Positions 18,536 through 27,905 of a stretch of 64,000 nt of DNA are shown in pieces. The stretch covers positions 89,007 to 153,006 of the forward strand of contig NZ_MRCD01000009.1 in the NCBI RefSeq assembly GCF_001904745.1, read 5' to 3'. How positions within the stretch are numbered: position 1 is the stretch's first letter; the number at the start of each line of letters is the position of its first letter. The notes below the pieces were generated by a model. It ran no database searches and was not told the DNA's origin. It saw only the letters and a list, made by a program, of their open reading frames with translations. The position numbers and the translations under genes are program-made. Source of the DNA: Calothrix sp. HK-06 (GTDB taxonomy: Bacteria > Cyanobacteriota > Cyanobacteriia > Cyanobacteriales > Nostocaceae).

Positions 18536-19906
18536 TTAAAATGAAACCCAGGCGCCATGAAAACCGTAAGGTACTCGTTGAGGAATGAGTACACGCGCGA
18601 CTGGTTCACTGGTGATATCTTGGGCGTTGATAATTACAAGTTCTGATGTTTCGGTGTTGCTATCAAATACGAAGGTGATCAACCAACCTTGGTCTTCGTA
18701 TGTGTTTTTGTTAGAGGGTGCAAATACTGCTTCACCACCGTAACAACCTTTGCCAAAGTTATGAATTTGCGATGTTGATTTTTCCAAATCGTATTTAATT
18801 ACACCGTCAAATAATGGTACAGTAGTCGGCGCCACTTTTCCACTATAACCGTAACGAGTTTTTCGTCCTTGTAGGTTTTCGTTGATGCGCGGAAATTCTG
18901 ATGGTGTGTCGTCGAGCATTTCTTCGCACACGCTTCCGGTTTTTAAGTTAAATTTCCAGCGATATAAGCGAGGAATACCTCCATCTTCTTGTGTATTTTC
19001 TGACATTAAAACATTAGTGTAACTCATGCGACATGCAATAAGTACTACTTCGTCTCCTTCTTCGTAAGCGTTGAGGGTATGGAAAATATAACAAGCAGGA
19101 GTTTCAAACCAACGAATATTACTATTATTTCCATGACGTGGCAGAATACCAAAACGACTGGGTTTGTTACGTTCAAACATTAGTCCTGGTAGCCCTTGTT
19201 TCATTCGTTGGATACTAAAAGTTAAGGGCAAGTCCATAAATATTGTATAGTTTTCGGTAATTGCAAAATCATGCATCATTACCGCCATTGGTATATCAAT
19301 GGGTACTGTTCTCAATAATTGGCCTGTTGCTGATACTACACTGTATTTTACGTAAGGTAGTGCAAAGCCATAACCGAAGAACATCATTTCACCTGTTACT
19401 GGGTCTACTTTTGGATGTGCTGTAAAGGCTGATGTTAGCTTGCCGTTATAAGTATATTCCCCGATTGTATCTAACTCTGGTGTTTTGATAGCGTGCGGCG
19501 CCCCACCTTCCCATGTTGCTAATAGTTGACCTGCGTGCCATACGAGTGCGGTGTTCGCTGTGTTTTTTCCTGGCCCGTGTGGATTGTTTTGTTGTGGAGG
19601 TTCTAATAGTCCGCTCCATACAGCTTTGCCAACTTGATTTTCTATGTGAAAACCCCGTGTTCTAATATAGCGGTTGCGGTATGTGGCTTTACCGTTATTA
19701 ATATGAACACCGTGCAGCATTCCATCTCCGTCAAACCAATGATATTGCCCAATAGGCGCCCATTGAGGGTTTGGACCATTACGGAGAAATATTCCTGATA
19801 GTTCAGGGGGTATTGTACCAATAACCTTTAAAGCGTCACTAGTAATTTCATCCTTGACTGGGGCGAAATTACCTTCCAAATAAGGATTGGCTGTTGTTAC
19901 TGTCAT
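18536..19906 (-). CDS. Carotenoid oxygenase (apocarotenoid cleavage family)
   Basis: 456 residues. The four iron-binding histidines are in place: His164 (AHPKVD), His212 (MHDFAITENY), His276 (FHTLNAYEE) and His450 (FHGAWV, at the very end). The LRNGPNP and HWFDGDGMLHG blocks near the N-terminus are typical. These enzymes cleave a double bond of carotenoids or apocarotenoids with oxygen; cyanobacterial members often act on apocarotenals to give retinal. Substrate specificity cannot be read from the sequence. A GGCGCC site lies inside the last codons. Confidence 0.92.
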   Translation of the reverse strand: MTVTTANPYLEGNFAPVKDEITSDALKVIGTIPPELSGIFLRNGPNPQWAPIGQYHWFDGDGMLHGVHINNGKATYRNRYIRTRGFHIENQVGKAVWSGLLEPPQQNNPHGPGKNTANTALVWHAGQLLATWEGGAPHAIKTPELDTIGEYTYNGKLTSAFTAHPKVDPVTGEMMFFGYGFALPYVKYSVVSATGQLLRTVPIDIPMAVMMHDFAITENYTIFMDLPLTFSIQRMKQGLPGLMFERNKPSRFGILPRHGNNSNIRWFETPACYIFHTLNAYEEGDEVVLIACRMSYTNVLMSENTQEDGGIPRLYRWKFNLKTGSVCEEMLDDTPSEFPRINENLQGRKTRYGYSGKVAPTTVPLFDGVIKYDLEKSTSQIHNFGKGCYGGEAVFAPSNKNTYEDQGWLITFVFDSNTETSELVIINAQDITSEPVARVLIPQRVPYGFHGAWVSF

Positions 19907-20063
19907 GTTTGTGTGTGAGTTCGATATGTAATCTCCTGTATTATTCTGACGTGAAAATATTGAGTTGGCGAGGTAAAGATATGAAAACTGTGCTTCAAGT
20001 CACTTGACGCTGGCAAATATAACTGAAATACTTTTTCTTCATTCTAGTTCGGCAACAAGTATT

Positions 20064-20633
20064 ATGTTTAACAAAAACACCAGTGTGTTTCTACTGGCTT
20101 GCATAGGAGTGCCAGTATGTTTTGCTTTGACTTGTATTGTGGGTTTTGCAGCACCAAAACCAGTTAAAAAACTAGTTTCTACCAGTAAGTTAGAACCTTT
20201 ATCTCAAACAGCATGTATCGGTATTAGAGATTATGTTGTAGGTAGCCTTGGTCAAAAAGCTTCGTCCGTCAAGTTAGAATCACAGATATCATTTGAGGAC
20301 ACAATTAATAAGGTTAAAGGAACTGCGTGTCAGATAACAACGCAAAGCACTGCTAAAAACTTTAAATCTCTTGCCGATGTTGCAAAGCCTTTAGAAGCAA
20401 TACTTATTAAGCAAGAATGGAAAGAACAGAAAAGCGGCGCCGCTGATGGTTCTGAAGGTAAAATAATGAGGTTTAATAAGGGTAATAATTTGGTCGTTGT
20501 CAATATTGAATCAAGTTTGGCTAAAGATGTGAAATGTGCGGCTAATGTACCAATTGATACTTGTTACAAAAATGCAAAGCCTGAACAAATTAAATATAAA
20601 ATTGTCTTAACCGGAACACGCACCAACAAGTAA
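20064..20633 (+). CDS. Putative secreted protein of unknown function
   Basis: 190 residues from the ATG at 20064. I prefer this start because it places a signal-like hydrophobic segment (VFLLACIGVPVCFALTCIVGFAAP) near the N-terminus; the frame stays open 20 codons further upstream. The mature part holds four cysteines (TACIGIRDY, GTACQITTQ, VKCAAN, DTCYKN), suggesting two disulphides in the periplasm. The central segment resembles a small alpha/beta domain. No family is recognised. Confidence 0.65.
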   Translation: MFNKNTSVFLLACIGVPVCFALTCIVGFAAPKPVKKLVSTSKLEPLSQTACIGIRDYVVGSLGQKASSVKLESQISFEDTINKVKGTACQITTQSTAKNFKSLADVAKPLEAILIKQEWKEQKSGAADGSEGKIMRFNKGNNLVVVNIESSLAKDVKCAANVPIDTCYKNAKPEQIKYKIVLTGTRTNK

Positions 20634-20653
20634 GAGAATAAGGTCAGGAGTTA

Positions 20654-20698
20654 GAAACTTTTAACTCTTAACTCCTAACTTCTAACTCATAACTTTTA
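20654..20698. repeat. Short tandem heptamer-like repeats (TTAACTC/CTAACTT)
   Basis: About six imperfect seven-base units of the form (t/c)TAACTC or TAACTT run up to the start codon of the phosphatase gene at 20700. Short tandemly repeated heptamers are common between cyanobacterial genes. They leave no clear ribosome binding site for that gene. Confidence 0.7.
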
Positions 20699-20699
20699 A

Positions 20700-21338
20700 A
20701 TGACTTTAACGCTTTATTTTCTTCGTCACGGGCAAACTGAATGTAGTCGCAGTAACTCTTACTGTGGTTCTATAGACCCTGAACTTACTCCAGATGGAAT
20801 GGAAATGGCACAGGTTTTTGCTGATGCTTATGGTTCTACACATTGGAAGGCTATTTTTTCTAGTCCAATGCGACGCACGATTGCTACGGCTAAACCTTTG
20901 TGCGATATCGTTAAGCTACAGCCTGAACTTCGCGATGGTTTAAAAGAAATTAATTATGGTCAGTGGGAAGGTAAAACTCCTGAAACTGTAAGTGTTGATT
21001 TTCATGATGATTATATTCGCTGGCTTGCTGACCCTGCTTGGTATGGACCCACTGGTGGAGAAATGGCTATAGCTATTGCTTCGCGTGCTATGCAAGTTAT
21101 TGAGGAAATTAAACAACGTTATACTGATGGTAATGTATTAGTTGTTTCCCACAAAGCTACTATTCGCATCATGTTATGTAGTCTTATGGGTATTGATGTT
21201 GGTCGTTTTCGCTATCGTTTAGGCTGTCCAGTTGGTTCTGTTAGTGTAGTCGAATTTACCTCACATGGACCTCTTTTAAAAGCGTTAGCTGACCGTACTC
21301 ATCAAAGTACACGTTTACGAAATTTACCAGGAACTTAA
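20700..21338 (+). CDS. Histidine phosphatase family protein
   Basis: 212 residues. The catalytic RHG motif is at 9-11 (FLRHGQTE), followed by SSPMRRTIATA, an acidic EINYGQWEGK block and the second histidine in VVSHKATIR. The enzyme forms a phosphohistidine at His10; family members include phosphoglycerate mutase-like phosphatases. The substrate is unknown. The family assignment is firm. A strong hairpin terminator follows at 21357. Confidence 0.9.
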   Translation: MTLTLYFLRHGQTECSRSNSYCGSIDPELTPDGMEMAQVFADAYGSTHWKAIFSSPMRRTIATAKPLCDIVKLQPELRDGLKEINYGQWEGKTPETVSVDFHDDYIRWLADPAWYGPTGGEMAIAIASRAMQVIEEIKQRYTDGNVLVVSHKATIRIMLCSLMGIDVGRFRYRLGCPVGSVSVVEFTSHGPLLKALADRTHQSTRLRNLPGT

Positions 21339-21356
21339 GTAAACCTGCTCTTAAAG

Positions 21357-21390
21357 AATGTATTAGTAATTATTAATACATTTTTTTTAT
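21357..21390 (+). terminator. Factor-independent terminator
   Basis: Nine-base arms AATGTATTA and TAATACATT flank an 8-base loop, and the right arm runs into a tract of eight T. It lies 18 bases after the histidine phosphatase stop. Confidence 0.8.
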
Positions 21391-21511
21391 GCAACAACTA
21401 CTATAACAGCTTGGATAACAAGAGATGTATAGTGATGTCGAGTGCTGTATGTGTTTAACGACACCATACTTTGCATGTGAAACAATCAGTAATGGATTAT
21501 GGTTTACATCT

Positions 21512-21853
21512 ATGAATCTACTTGATTGCACAACTTTGATTAAAAAGCTAGTGTTGTTAACAACATTAACTATGGCTACTAGTGTGAGTTTATCATTTGA
21601 TATTTCCGCAGAAGCACAGTTAAATCCTCGCCCTAGTATTTTTAAAGAGTACCCTTACAGACGCGCTCAAGGGCGTAAAGTGAAACGTAGCTCAACTTCA
21701 AGATCCAAAACTAAACCACCTAATATTAAACCGAAAAAACAAGGCACCGTTGCAAATAACCGCAGAAGACCTTTTACGAAAGTGGAGAAAAAATCACCAT
21801 TACAACCGTTAACAATAGAATTTCACGCTCCTAGATATCCTGGTTCCCGTTGA
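21512..21853 (+). CDS. Small basic secreted protein, unknown
   Basis: 113 residues from the ATG at 21512, chosen because it gives a clear signal peptide (KKLVLLTTLTMATSVSLSF, cleavage near AEA-Q). An upstream ATG at 21425 would add 29 unlikely residues. The mature part is short, very basic and Pro-rich (RRAQGRKVKRSSTSRSKTK), so probably disordered and cell-surface or nucleic-acid associated. Its TGA overlaps the ATG of the next gene (TGATG), which suggests translational coupling with the M14-family gene. Confidence 0.6.
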   Translation: MNLLDCTTLIKKLVLLTTLTMATSVSLSFDISAEAQLNPRPSIFKEYPYRRAQGRKVKRSSTSRSKTKPPNIKPKKQGTVANNRRRPFTKVEKKSPLQPLTIEFHAPRYPGSR

Positions 21854-22972
21854 TGCAGCCTATTATTGAAATTATTCCTCTGCGACACATGGCTTCTGGC
21901 GATGTTTTGTCACTACAAGTTTATCGGCGCCCAATCTGGCAAAAAAGTTTATATCCAATCAAACTTACATGGTGCCGAAATTTCCGGTAATGCTGTAATA
22001 CATCAGCTTATTGAATTTTTGTTAAGTATCGATGCCACTCATTTAGTCGGGGAAATCTGGCTGGTTCCCGTTTGTAACCCAATGGGAACAAATGAACGCG
22101 CACAACACTTTTCTCCAGGACGCTATTGTAGCTACGAAGCGAAAGACTGGAATCGAATTTTTTGGGACTACGAAAAAGAAGCTGATGATTTAGCAGCTTT
22201 TGCTAAATCTCAACTTCTGCTGGAAATAGAGGTCGTCAGACACAACTATCTAACCATTATCAAGCAGAAATTCGCTCAACTTTTAGAAAAAATTAATTCT
22301 TCGAGCAGCGTCCCCTTTACTCAAAAGTTTCGCTACAAGCTACAGTCACTTAGTTTAGATGCTGACTATTTGATTGATTTACATAGTTCAACCAATCAAG
22401 GATTGAATTATCTCTATTATTTTCAAAACCGTGAACAGAGTTCTAAATATTTCTTACTTGATTTCGGAATTTTACTAGATGAGTATGATGGTGATGCGTT
22501 TGATGAAGCTTTTATTAAACCTTGGCTAGCTTTGGAACAGCATTTTCAATCTCTAGGTAGAGAAATTAAGTTTGATGTCGATGCTTGGACTTTTGAGCTT
22601 GGTACAGGAATGCAAATTAATTTAGATTCTGTGACACGAGGTGTTGAGGGGATTAAAAATTATTTGATTCAAAAATGCGTTCTTATTAATACTGTTCCGT
22701 CTGAAAATGCTAAATTAAATAATCAAATGATGTTTATTAGACGCGCTGATATCATCAAATATTTTGCTCCGATTGGCGGAATGATTCAAGATAGAGTCAA
22801 TTTAGGTCACTATGTGAAAGCTGGAGAAATTATTTATAAAATATTAAGTTTTAATAAGCAGGGTGAGTTACCTCAAGTAATAGATATACACGCGCAAGCT
22901 AAGGGGTTAGTTTATGATATTTCAACTAATCAAGCGGTGAATGAAGGCGAATTTGTTATGGGAGTGGGTTAA
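21853..22972 (+). CDS. Succinylglutamate desuccinylase/aspartoacylase-family (M14) protein, frameshifted near the N-terminus
   Basis: The family start MQPIIEIIPLRHMASGDVL is encoded from the ATG at 21853, but after VYR the frame breaks. The rest of the protein continues in another frame from FIGAQSGKKVYIQ, with the zinc ligands in NLHGAE and in LIDLHSS intact. The 21866 start of the long frame is a TTG with a nonsense N-terminus, which supports a break. The expected join (GTTTATCG next to TTTTATCG) is a near-perfect 8-base repeat, so loss of one copy would explain the shift. M14 deacylases remove acyl groups from amino acids or sugars. It is either a pseudogene or a sequence error. Confidence 0.75.
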
Positions 22973-23047
22973 TAGATTAAACTTGGATGGTAGCATTTAC
23001 CAGAAATCAAGTAAGGTTAGAATCATAATTTAAGGGTGGAGTTATAA

Positions 23048-24004
23048 GTGAGCAGTATTGAAAATGACATGTATTCATTTTCAGAAGAGGTGATGATTCC
23101 CCAGGCGCCTCCTGAGTTCAAGTCGGGATTTATCGGTATTATTGGTCGTCCCAATGTCGGTAAATCTACTTTGATGAATCAATTAGTAGGTCAAAAAATT
23201 GCCATAACTTCACCCGTGGCGCAAACAACGCGGAACCGTTTGCGTGGAATTTTGACGACACCAAAAGCTCAGTTAATATTCGTCGATACTCCAGGAATTC
23301 ATAAACCCCATCACCAATTGGGTGAAGTTTTAGTACAAAATGCCAAAATAGCGATTGAATCAGTTGATGTTGTATTGTTTGTTGTTGATGCTTCTGTGAG
23401 TTGTGGTACTGGTGATTTGTACATTGCTGATTTAGTTAGTCGTAGTCAAACTCCTATAGTTCTAGGATTAAACAAAATTGACCAACAACCACAGAATGCC
23501 GATGCAATTGATGCCAGCTATATGCAGATGGCTGAGTTACACAAATGGCAGACAATTAAGTTTTCTGCCCAAAACGGTCAGGGATTGCCACAGCTTGAAG
23601 ATAAATTAATTGAACGATTAGAAACGGGACCTTATTATTATCCACCCGATTTAGTTACCGACCAACCCGAACGCTTTATTATGGGTGAACTTATCCGCGA
23701 ACAAATACTTTTGCTAACGCGCGAAGAAGTTCCTCACTCCGTTGCTGTTGCTATCGACAAGGTTGAGGAAACACCCACTATTACTCGTGTTATCGCTACG
23801 ATTAACGTTGAGCGCGATTCCCAAAAAGGAATTTTAATTGGGAAAGGTGGAACTATGCTCAAATCTATTGGTAGTGCCGCACGTGAGCAGATTCAAAAAT
23901 TGATTGCAGGTAAAGTATATCTCGAATTGTTCGTGAAAGTACAGCCTAAATGGCGCCAGTCACGAATTCGACTCGCTGAACTTGGCTATCGAGTTGAGGA
24001 ATAA
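23048..24004 (+). CDS. era: GTPase Era
   Basis: 318 residues with a GTG start; an ATG eight codons later is an alternative. The G domain has GRPNVGKST (about 33-41), DTPGIHKPHH and NKID. The C-terminal KH domain has GILIGKGGTMLKSIG near 260-275. Era binds 16S rRNA and helps small-subunit maturation. The N-terminal extension ending in QAPPEFKSGFIGII is typical of cyanobacterial Era. The next gene, a small acidic protein, follows about 120 bases downstream. Confidence 0.97.
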   Translation: MSSIENDMYSFSEEVMIPQAPPEFKSGFIGIIGRPNVGKSTLMNQLVGQKIAITSPVAQTTRNRLRGILTTPKAQLIFVDTPGIHKPHHQLGEVLVQNAKIAIESVDVVLFVVDASVSCGTGDLYIADLVSRSQTPIVLGLNKIDQQPQNADAIDASYMQMAELHKWQTIKFSAQNGQGLPQLEDKLIERLETGPYYYPPDLVTDQPERFIMGELIREQILLLTREEVPHSVAVAIDKVEETPTITRVIATINVERDSQKGILIGKGGTMLKSIGSAAREQIQKLIAGKVYLELFVKVQPKWRQSRIRLAELGYRVEE

Positions 24005-24122
24005 GGTAATAACACGGCTAATTTTATACATGTTGATACTTTTTTAGTATAAGTGGGAATAATAATTAAGGAAGTTAGTAGTTAATTATTTATTCAACTT
24101 ATAATTACTTTCATTTAAGACG

Positions 24123-24362
24123 ATGGAGCCAAACCAGCAAGAACAGCGACTCGCTGCCAACCAAGATTTCCTTAAATCCCTCAATGAACTAGAGGATATT
24201 CTCCAAGAAAATCTTCTAGAAGACTTGGCGCCACTACCTGAAGAGCAAATTCCAACTCAGTCACCTGACGAACTAAACATAGACCTGGCAGCTTGGGAGG
24301 ATGCAGTCGCTGACATCGAACAATATTTTGAAAGTAAGCACAAAAAAGACCTGTCGTCGTAA
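24123..24362 (+). CDS. Small acidic protein, unknown
   Basis: 79 residues, strongly acidic, rich in Glu, Asp and Leu (LNELEDILQENLLEDLAPLPEEQ; AAWEDAVADIEQYFESK). It looks like two amphipathic helices joined by a Pro-rich linker. No signal peptide and no recognised domain. It follows era on the same strand. The stop codon lies within the arm of a hairpin shared with the convergent TrmH gene. Confidence 0.65.
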   Translation: MEPNQQEQRLAANQDFLKSLNELEDILQENLLEDLAPLPEEQIPTQSPDELNIDLAAWEDAVADIEQYFESKHKKDLSS

Positions 24363-24405
24363 TAATTACTTTAGTAATTAATCATTAAAACGATTATTAC
24401 GACGA
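24354..24405. terminator. Bidirectional hairpin overlapping two stop codons
   Basis: Perfect 13-base arms TCGTCGTAATAAT (24354-24366) and ATTATTACGACGA (24393-24405) include the stop codons of both convergent genes. A short internal TTACTTTAGTAA hairpin sits in the loop. No long T tract is present, but position and symmetry fit a bidirectional terminator. Confidence 0.65.
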
Positions 24406-25179
24406 ATGCTTCTGTCGCATTGCTTCATATAACAGCAGTGCTGAGGCAATCGCAACGTTTAATGACTCAACGTTTGCGCTAAGGGGTATATTCACTTGTA
24501 TATCCGCCATTGCCACCAATTCTTCTGATAACCCCGCACCCTCATTACCTAACAAAATTAAACTTGGTTTTTGCCAGTCTACTTCCCAGTAAGTTTTTGC
24601 GGCGCCTGGTAATGTTGCCACTATTTGCATTCCAGCGTTTTTAGCTAAACTAACTGTATTTTTTAAATCTTCGCTTAAAGACATTGGGACTCTAAACCAT
24701 TGCCCTGCGCTGGCTCTCATTACTTTAGGGTTGTCTAAATCAACACTCCCTTTACTCAGCCATAGTCCAGATACACCCGCACCAGCAGCCGTGCGAACAA
24801 TTGTACCTAAATTACCTGGGTCTTGAATTGTCTCTAAAGCAAGTAATAACCCAGAAAATGGTATTTTTTTAACTTGATAATTCCGTTTGGCCGTAGTAAC
24901 AACTCCATCTGGTTGTACTGTCGTTGCTAATGCACTTAATACTTCTTCACTCACTACTTCTGCACGCACACATTTTTGGGAAGCTTTCTCCCACAGTTCA
25001 AAATGCGTTGTTTGCCATTTTTCTGTGCAACATAAAGTCATCAAAGGATAATCAACAGCATAAGCTTCTTCGAGCAAATGCGTTCCTTCGAGTAATAGCA
25101 AATCCTGACTATGACGCTCTTTAGAAGAGTGCAGCTTGCGAATTTGCTTTATTAGAGGATTTTGTAAACTTGTTAACAT
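24397..25179 (-). CDS. TrmH-family RNA 2'-O-methyltransferase
   Basis: 260 residues. An N-terminal substrate-binding domain (about 1-95, LTSLQNPLIKQIRKLHSSKERH) precedes the SpoU/TrmH knot domain. The three family motifs are visible: ALETIQDPGNLGTIVRTA, LILLGNEGAGLSEE and LNVAIASALLLYEAMRQ. The protein probably methylates ribose 2'-OH in rRNA or tRNA using S-adenosylmethionine; the target position is not deducible. It converges on the small acidic gene. Confidence 0.93.
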   Translation of the reverse strand: MLTSLQNPLIKQIRKLHSSKERHSQDLLLLEGTHLLEEAYAVDYPLMTLCCTEKWQTTHFELWEKASQKCVRAEVVSEEVLSALATTVQPDGVVTTAKRNYQVKKIPFSGLLLALETIQDPGNLGTIVRTAAGAGVSGLWLSKGSVDLDNPKVMRASAGQWFRVPMSLSEDLKNTVSLAKNAGMQIVATLPGAAKTYWEVDWQKPSLILLGNEGAGLSEELVAMADIQVNIPLSANVESLNVAIASALLLYEAMRQKHSS

Positions 25180-25189
25180 AAATAGTATA

Positions 25190-25250
25190 CAGTGCTGAGT
25201 GCTGAACGCTGAGTTTTTACTTTTTACTCAACACTTAGCACTTTTTACTT
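25190..25250. repeat. Short tandem repeats GTGCTGA / TTTTTAC
   Basis: Units AGTGCTG, AGTGCTG, AACGCTG and TTTTTAC, TTTTTAC, then their inverse (CAACACTTAGCAC), give an imperfect inverted, tandemly repeated block between the TrmH gene and tRNA-Leu. It is typical of cyanobacterial long tandem heptamer repeats. Confidence 0.6.
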
Positions 25251-25257
25251 ATTCAAA

Positions 25258-25339
25258 TGCGGAACTCGGGACTTGAACCCGAAAGCCTTGCGGCACATGA
25301 ACCTGAATCATGCGCGTCTGCCAATTCCGCCAGTTCCGC
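25258..25339 (-). tRNA. trnL-CAG: tRNA-Leu (anticodon CAG)
   Basis: An 82-base class II tRNA with acceptor arms GCGGAAC/GTTCCGC and discriminator A. The anticodon loop TTCAGGT gives CAG, a long variable arm is present, and the T loop is GTTCAAGTC. CCA is not encoded. It is a single gene between TrmH and murA. Confidence 0.95.
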
Positions 25340-25510
25340 TGGCTTGTTTTAACTAATAGTCTATAATTGTGACTTACTTATCTTTTCTTGTCAATACCGT
25401 ACTTTTGACTCTTGATGTAATTATTTTATTGTTTATGTAGTCTAAAAATGTAGACAAATTAATTCTTTACTGTAGAATCTTAACCAACTTCCAACGTATA
25501 AATTTAATTC

Positions 25511-26896
25511 TTGTTTCTGGAGGGTAGGCTTATCAGTCCACTTAGCGGCTTATCAGATGCCAAGTCGTCACCCGAAGCAGACTCCTCAGTCTTGCAAATA
25601 TGGGGAGGGCATCCTTTACAGGGCCATGTCAAAATCAGCGGAGCCAAAAATTCGGCGCTGGTGTTAATGGCTGGTGCAATACTATGTTCTGAAGATTGCC
25701 GCATTCGCAACGTGCCAATGCTGGCTGATGTGGAGCGCATGAGTCAAGTTTTATTAGCTTTGGGTGTTGGTGTTAAGCGCGATGGCGAAATATTAGATAT
25801 CAACGCCAAAGACTTTGCTACTTCTAAAGCTCCTTATGAACTTGTCACCCAGCTGCGAGCAAGCTTTTTTGCAATTGGTTCGATTTTAGCCCGATTGGGT
25901 GTAGCCCAAATGCCTTTGCCTGGTGGTTGTGCGATTGGCGCCAGACCTGTAGACTTACATGTTCGTGGTCTACAAGCGATGGGAGCAGAAGTACAAATTG
26001 AACACGGCATTTGTAACGCTTACGTTCCTGGTAGTAACCGTAGGCTCAAAGGCGCCAAAATTTATCTTGACTCTCCTAGTGTAGGCGCCACCGAAACCTT
26101 AATGATGGCGGCAACATTAGCAGACGGTGAAACTCTGATTGAAAATGCTGCTCGTGAACCAGAAGTAGTTGATTTAGCCAACTTCTGTAAGTCGATGGGC
26201 GCCAAAATTCAGGGTGCTGGCACAAGCACAATTACAATTGTTGGTGTAGAAAAATTACATTCAACTGATTACACAGTAATTCCTGACCGTATAGAAGCAG
26301 GCACGTTTTTAACAGCGGGCGCAATTACACGTTCAGATTTATTATTATCACCAGTAGTACCCGAACATCTTTTGCCAGTTATTGCCAAACTGCGGGAAAT
26401 GGGGGTTCCCATTATTGAGGAAGGAACTAATAGTCTACGTATCAAGCCAGCAGATGCTCTTAAAGCTGCTGACATTGAAACGTTGCCACATCCAGGTTTT
26501 CCTACCGATATGCAAGCTCCATTTATGTCGTTGATGGCTGTAGCAGATGGCGATAGCTTAATAAACGAAACTGTATTTGAAAATCGCCTGCGTCACGCTT
26601 CAGAACTAAATCGTTTAGGAGCTGATATTCGCGTTAAAGGCAATATTGCTTTTATTCGAGGAGTGCCTGTACTATCTGGGGCGCCTGTGATTGGTAGTGA
26701 TTTACGTGCTGCTGCTGCTTTAGTTGTAGCTGGTTTAGCCGCTAGCGGTCTAACAACCATCAAAGGATTACAGTTTTTAGACCGAGGTTACGACCGTCTT
26801 GATTTGAAATTGCTTTCAGTAGGAGCAAAAATCAAGCGCGTCTCCGAAGCAGAAACTGAAGCAGATGCAACCGCACCTTATTTGGCGCCTTTGTAA
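25511..26896 (+). CDS. murA: UDP-N-acetylglucosamine 1-carboxyvinyltransferase MurA
   Basis: About 461 residues. It transfers enolpyruvate from PEP to UDP-GlcNAc, the first committed step of peptidoglycan synthesis in the cytoplasm. [10 protein letters not shown] (about 41-50) and the active-site cysteine in [13 protein letters not shown] (Cys140 in this numbering) are intact. The start is uncertain: TTG at 25511 directly follows an in-frame TAA and has no ribosome binding site, whereas a good GGAGGG at 25519-25524 points to the in-frame codon ATC at 25532. No ATG or GTG fits. A hairpin terminator follows at 26939. Confidence 0.95.
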   Translation: MFLEGRLISPLSGLSDAKSSPEADSSVLQIWGGHPLQGHVKISGAKNSALVLMAGAILCSEDCRIRNVPMLADVERMSQVLLALGVGVKRDGEILDINAKDFATSKAPYELVTQLRASFFAIGSILARLGVAQMPLPGGCAIGARPVDLHVRGLQAMGAEVQIEHGICNAYVPGSNRRLKGAKIYLDSPSVGATETLMMAATLADGETLIENAAREPEVVDLANFCKSMGAKIQGAGTSTITIVGVEKLHSTDYTVIPDRIEAGTFLTAGAITRSDLLLSPVVPEHLLPVIAKLREMGVPIIEEGTNSLRIKPADALKAADIETLPHPGFPTDMQAPFMSLMAVADGDSLINETVFENRLRHASELNRLGADIRVKGNIAFIRGVPVLSGAPVIGSDLRAAAALVVAGLAASGLTTIKGLQFLDRGYDRLDLKLLSVGAKIKRVSEAETEADATAPYLAPL

Positions 26897-26938
26897 AACC
26901 AATATCAAATTTTTGATTTGATTATAATCAACTCTTGT

Positions 26939-26962
26939 GGGTTGGGCATCTTTGCCCGACCC
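26939..26962 (+). terminator. Hairpin terminator of murA
   Basis: Ten-base arms GGGTTGGGCA and TGCCCGACCC (one G-T pair) with a TCTT loop, followed by TTTATATTAT. It is similar in sequence to the hairpin at 8618, so it is also a dispersed repeat. Confidence 0.7.
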
Positions 26963-27026
26963 TTTATATTATCTCGTTATAATATCTATAGAAATTGGTG
27001 CGTGACGCACCCCACTACACTTAATT

Positions 27027-27905
27027 ATGTCTATATTAAAAAATCAATTAATTGGTTTGAAAGCTGACTCATTTCGCCATCCTCTTGACCTAGAAGCGAC
27101 TAAAGCGCTGAAGCAAATACCAGGACTGGATATGATGGTGCGTAACCTTTTAGGACCTCTCGCAGAACAGGTTTTTTACGTCGAAAATATTGCTTCCAGT
27201 GTTTTAGTTGGACAAAACCAACTCCCAGAACTTCACAATTTGCTCCTCGAAGCTTGTAAAATGCTCGATATTGAGCCACCACAACTTTACATTCGACAAC
27301 ATCCGGCACCAAATGCCTATACTTTCGCAATGCGTGGTAAACAACCATTTATCGTGGTTCACACTTCGCTTGTCGATATGCTAACTCCTCAAGAAATTCA
27401 AGCAGTCATCGCACACGAGTTAGGACATCTTAAATGTGACCATAGCGTTTATTTAACTCCTGTTAATTTACTAATTCTAGCCGCTACCGCTGTCCCTACA
27501 GTCGGCGCCTTTCTTGCCCAAGCCATACAAGCACAGCTTTTAGAGTGGGTACGATGTGCTGAGTTTACCTGCGACCGTGCTGCATTACTCGCAACTGGTG
27601 ACCCCAAGGTTGTAATGTCAGTACTCATGAAACTTGCTGGTGGTTCCCCAAAGATAGCGCCGCAACTCAACCTTGATGCATTTATCGCTCAAGCACGCGA
27701 CTACGATGATATTAGTAAGACCGAAATTGGCGAAACCTTTAAAGCTGCACGTACCGCTCAACTTACCCACCCAGTCCCTGTATTACGCGCTCGCGAAATT
27801 GACCGCTGGTCTTCGAGCAAAGAATATCAAAAACTATTGCAAAATCATACGAAGGTAGATTATAATAATGAGGTTGCACCCAAGGGCGGGTGGCGAAACT
27901 GGTAG
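27027..27905 (+). CDS. M48-family metallopeptidase
   Basis: 292 residues. The zinc motif HELGHLKCDH starts at His130, and the third ligand probably lies in the ECxFTCDRAA-like block (CAEFTCDRAALLA). A hydrophobic segment (NLLILAATAVPTVGAFLA) follows the motif, as in membrane-associated HtpX/STE24-like peptidases. The frame runs 22 bases into tRNA-Leu(CAA): the last residues GGWRNW and the TAG stop are read from the tRNA 5' half. This makes tRNA processing incompatible with an intact mRNA 3' end. Confidence 0.9.
   Translation: MSILKNQLIGLKADSFRHPLDLEATKALKQIPGLDMMVRNLLGPLAEQVFYVENIASSVLVGQNQLPELHNLLLEACKMLDIEPPQLYIRQHPAPNAYTFAMRGKQPFIVVHTSLVDMLTPQEIQAVIAHELGHLKCDHSVYLTPVNLLILAATAVPTVGAFLAQAIQAQLLEWVRCAEFTCDRAALLATGDPKVVMSVLMKLAGGSPKIAPQLNLDAFIAQARDYDDISKTEIGETFKAARTAQLTHPVPVLRAREIDRWSSSKEYQKLLQNHTKVDYNNEVAPKGGWRNW

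Noticed and set aside
18277..18609. 110-codon frame between the MFS and carotenoid oxygenase genes
   Set aside because: It overlaps the oxygenase C-terminus, has no ribosome binding site and no recognisable domain.
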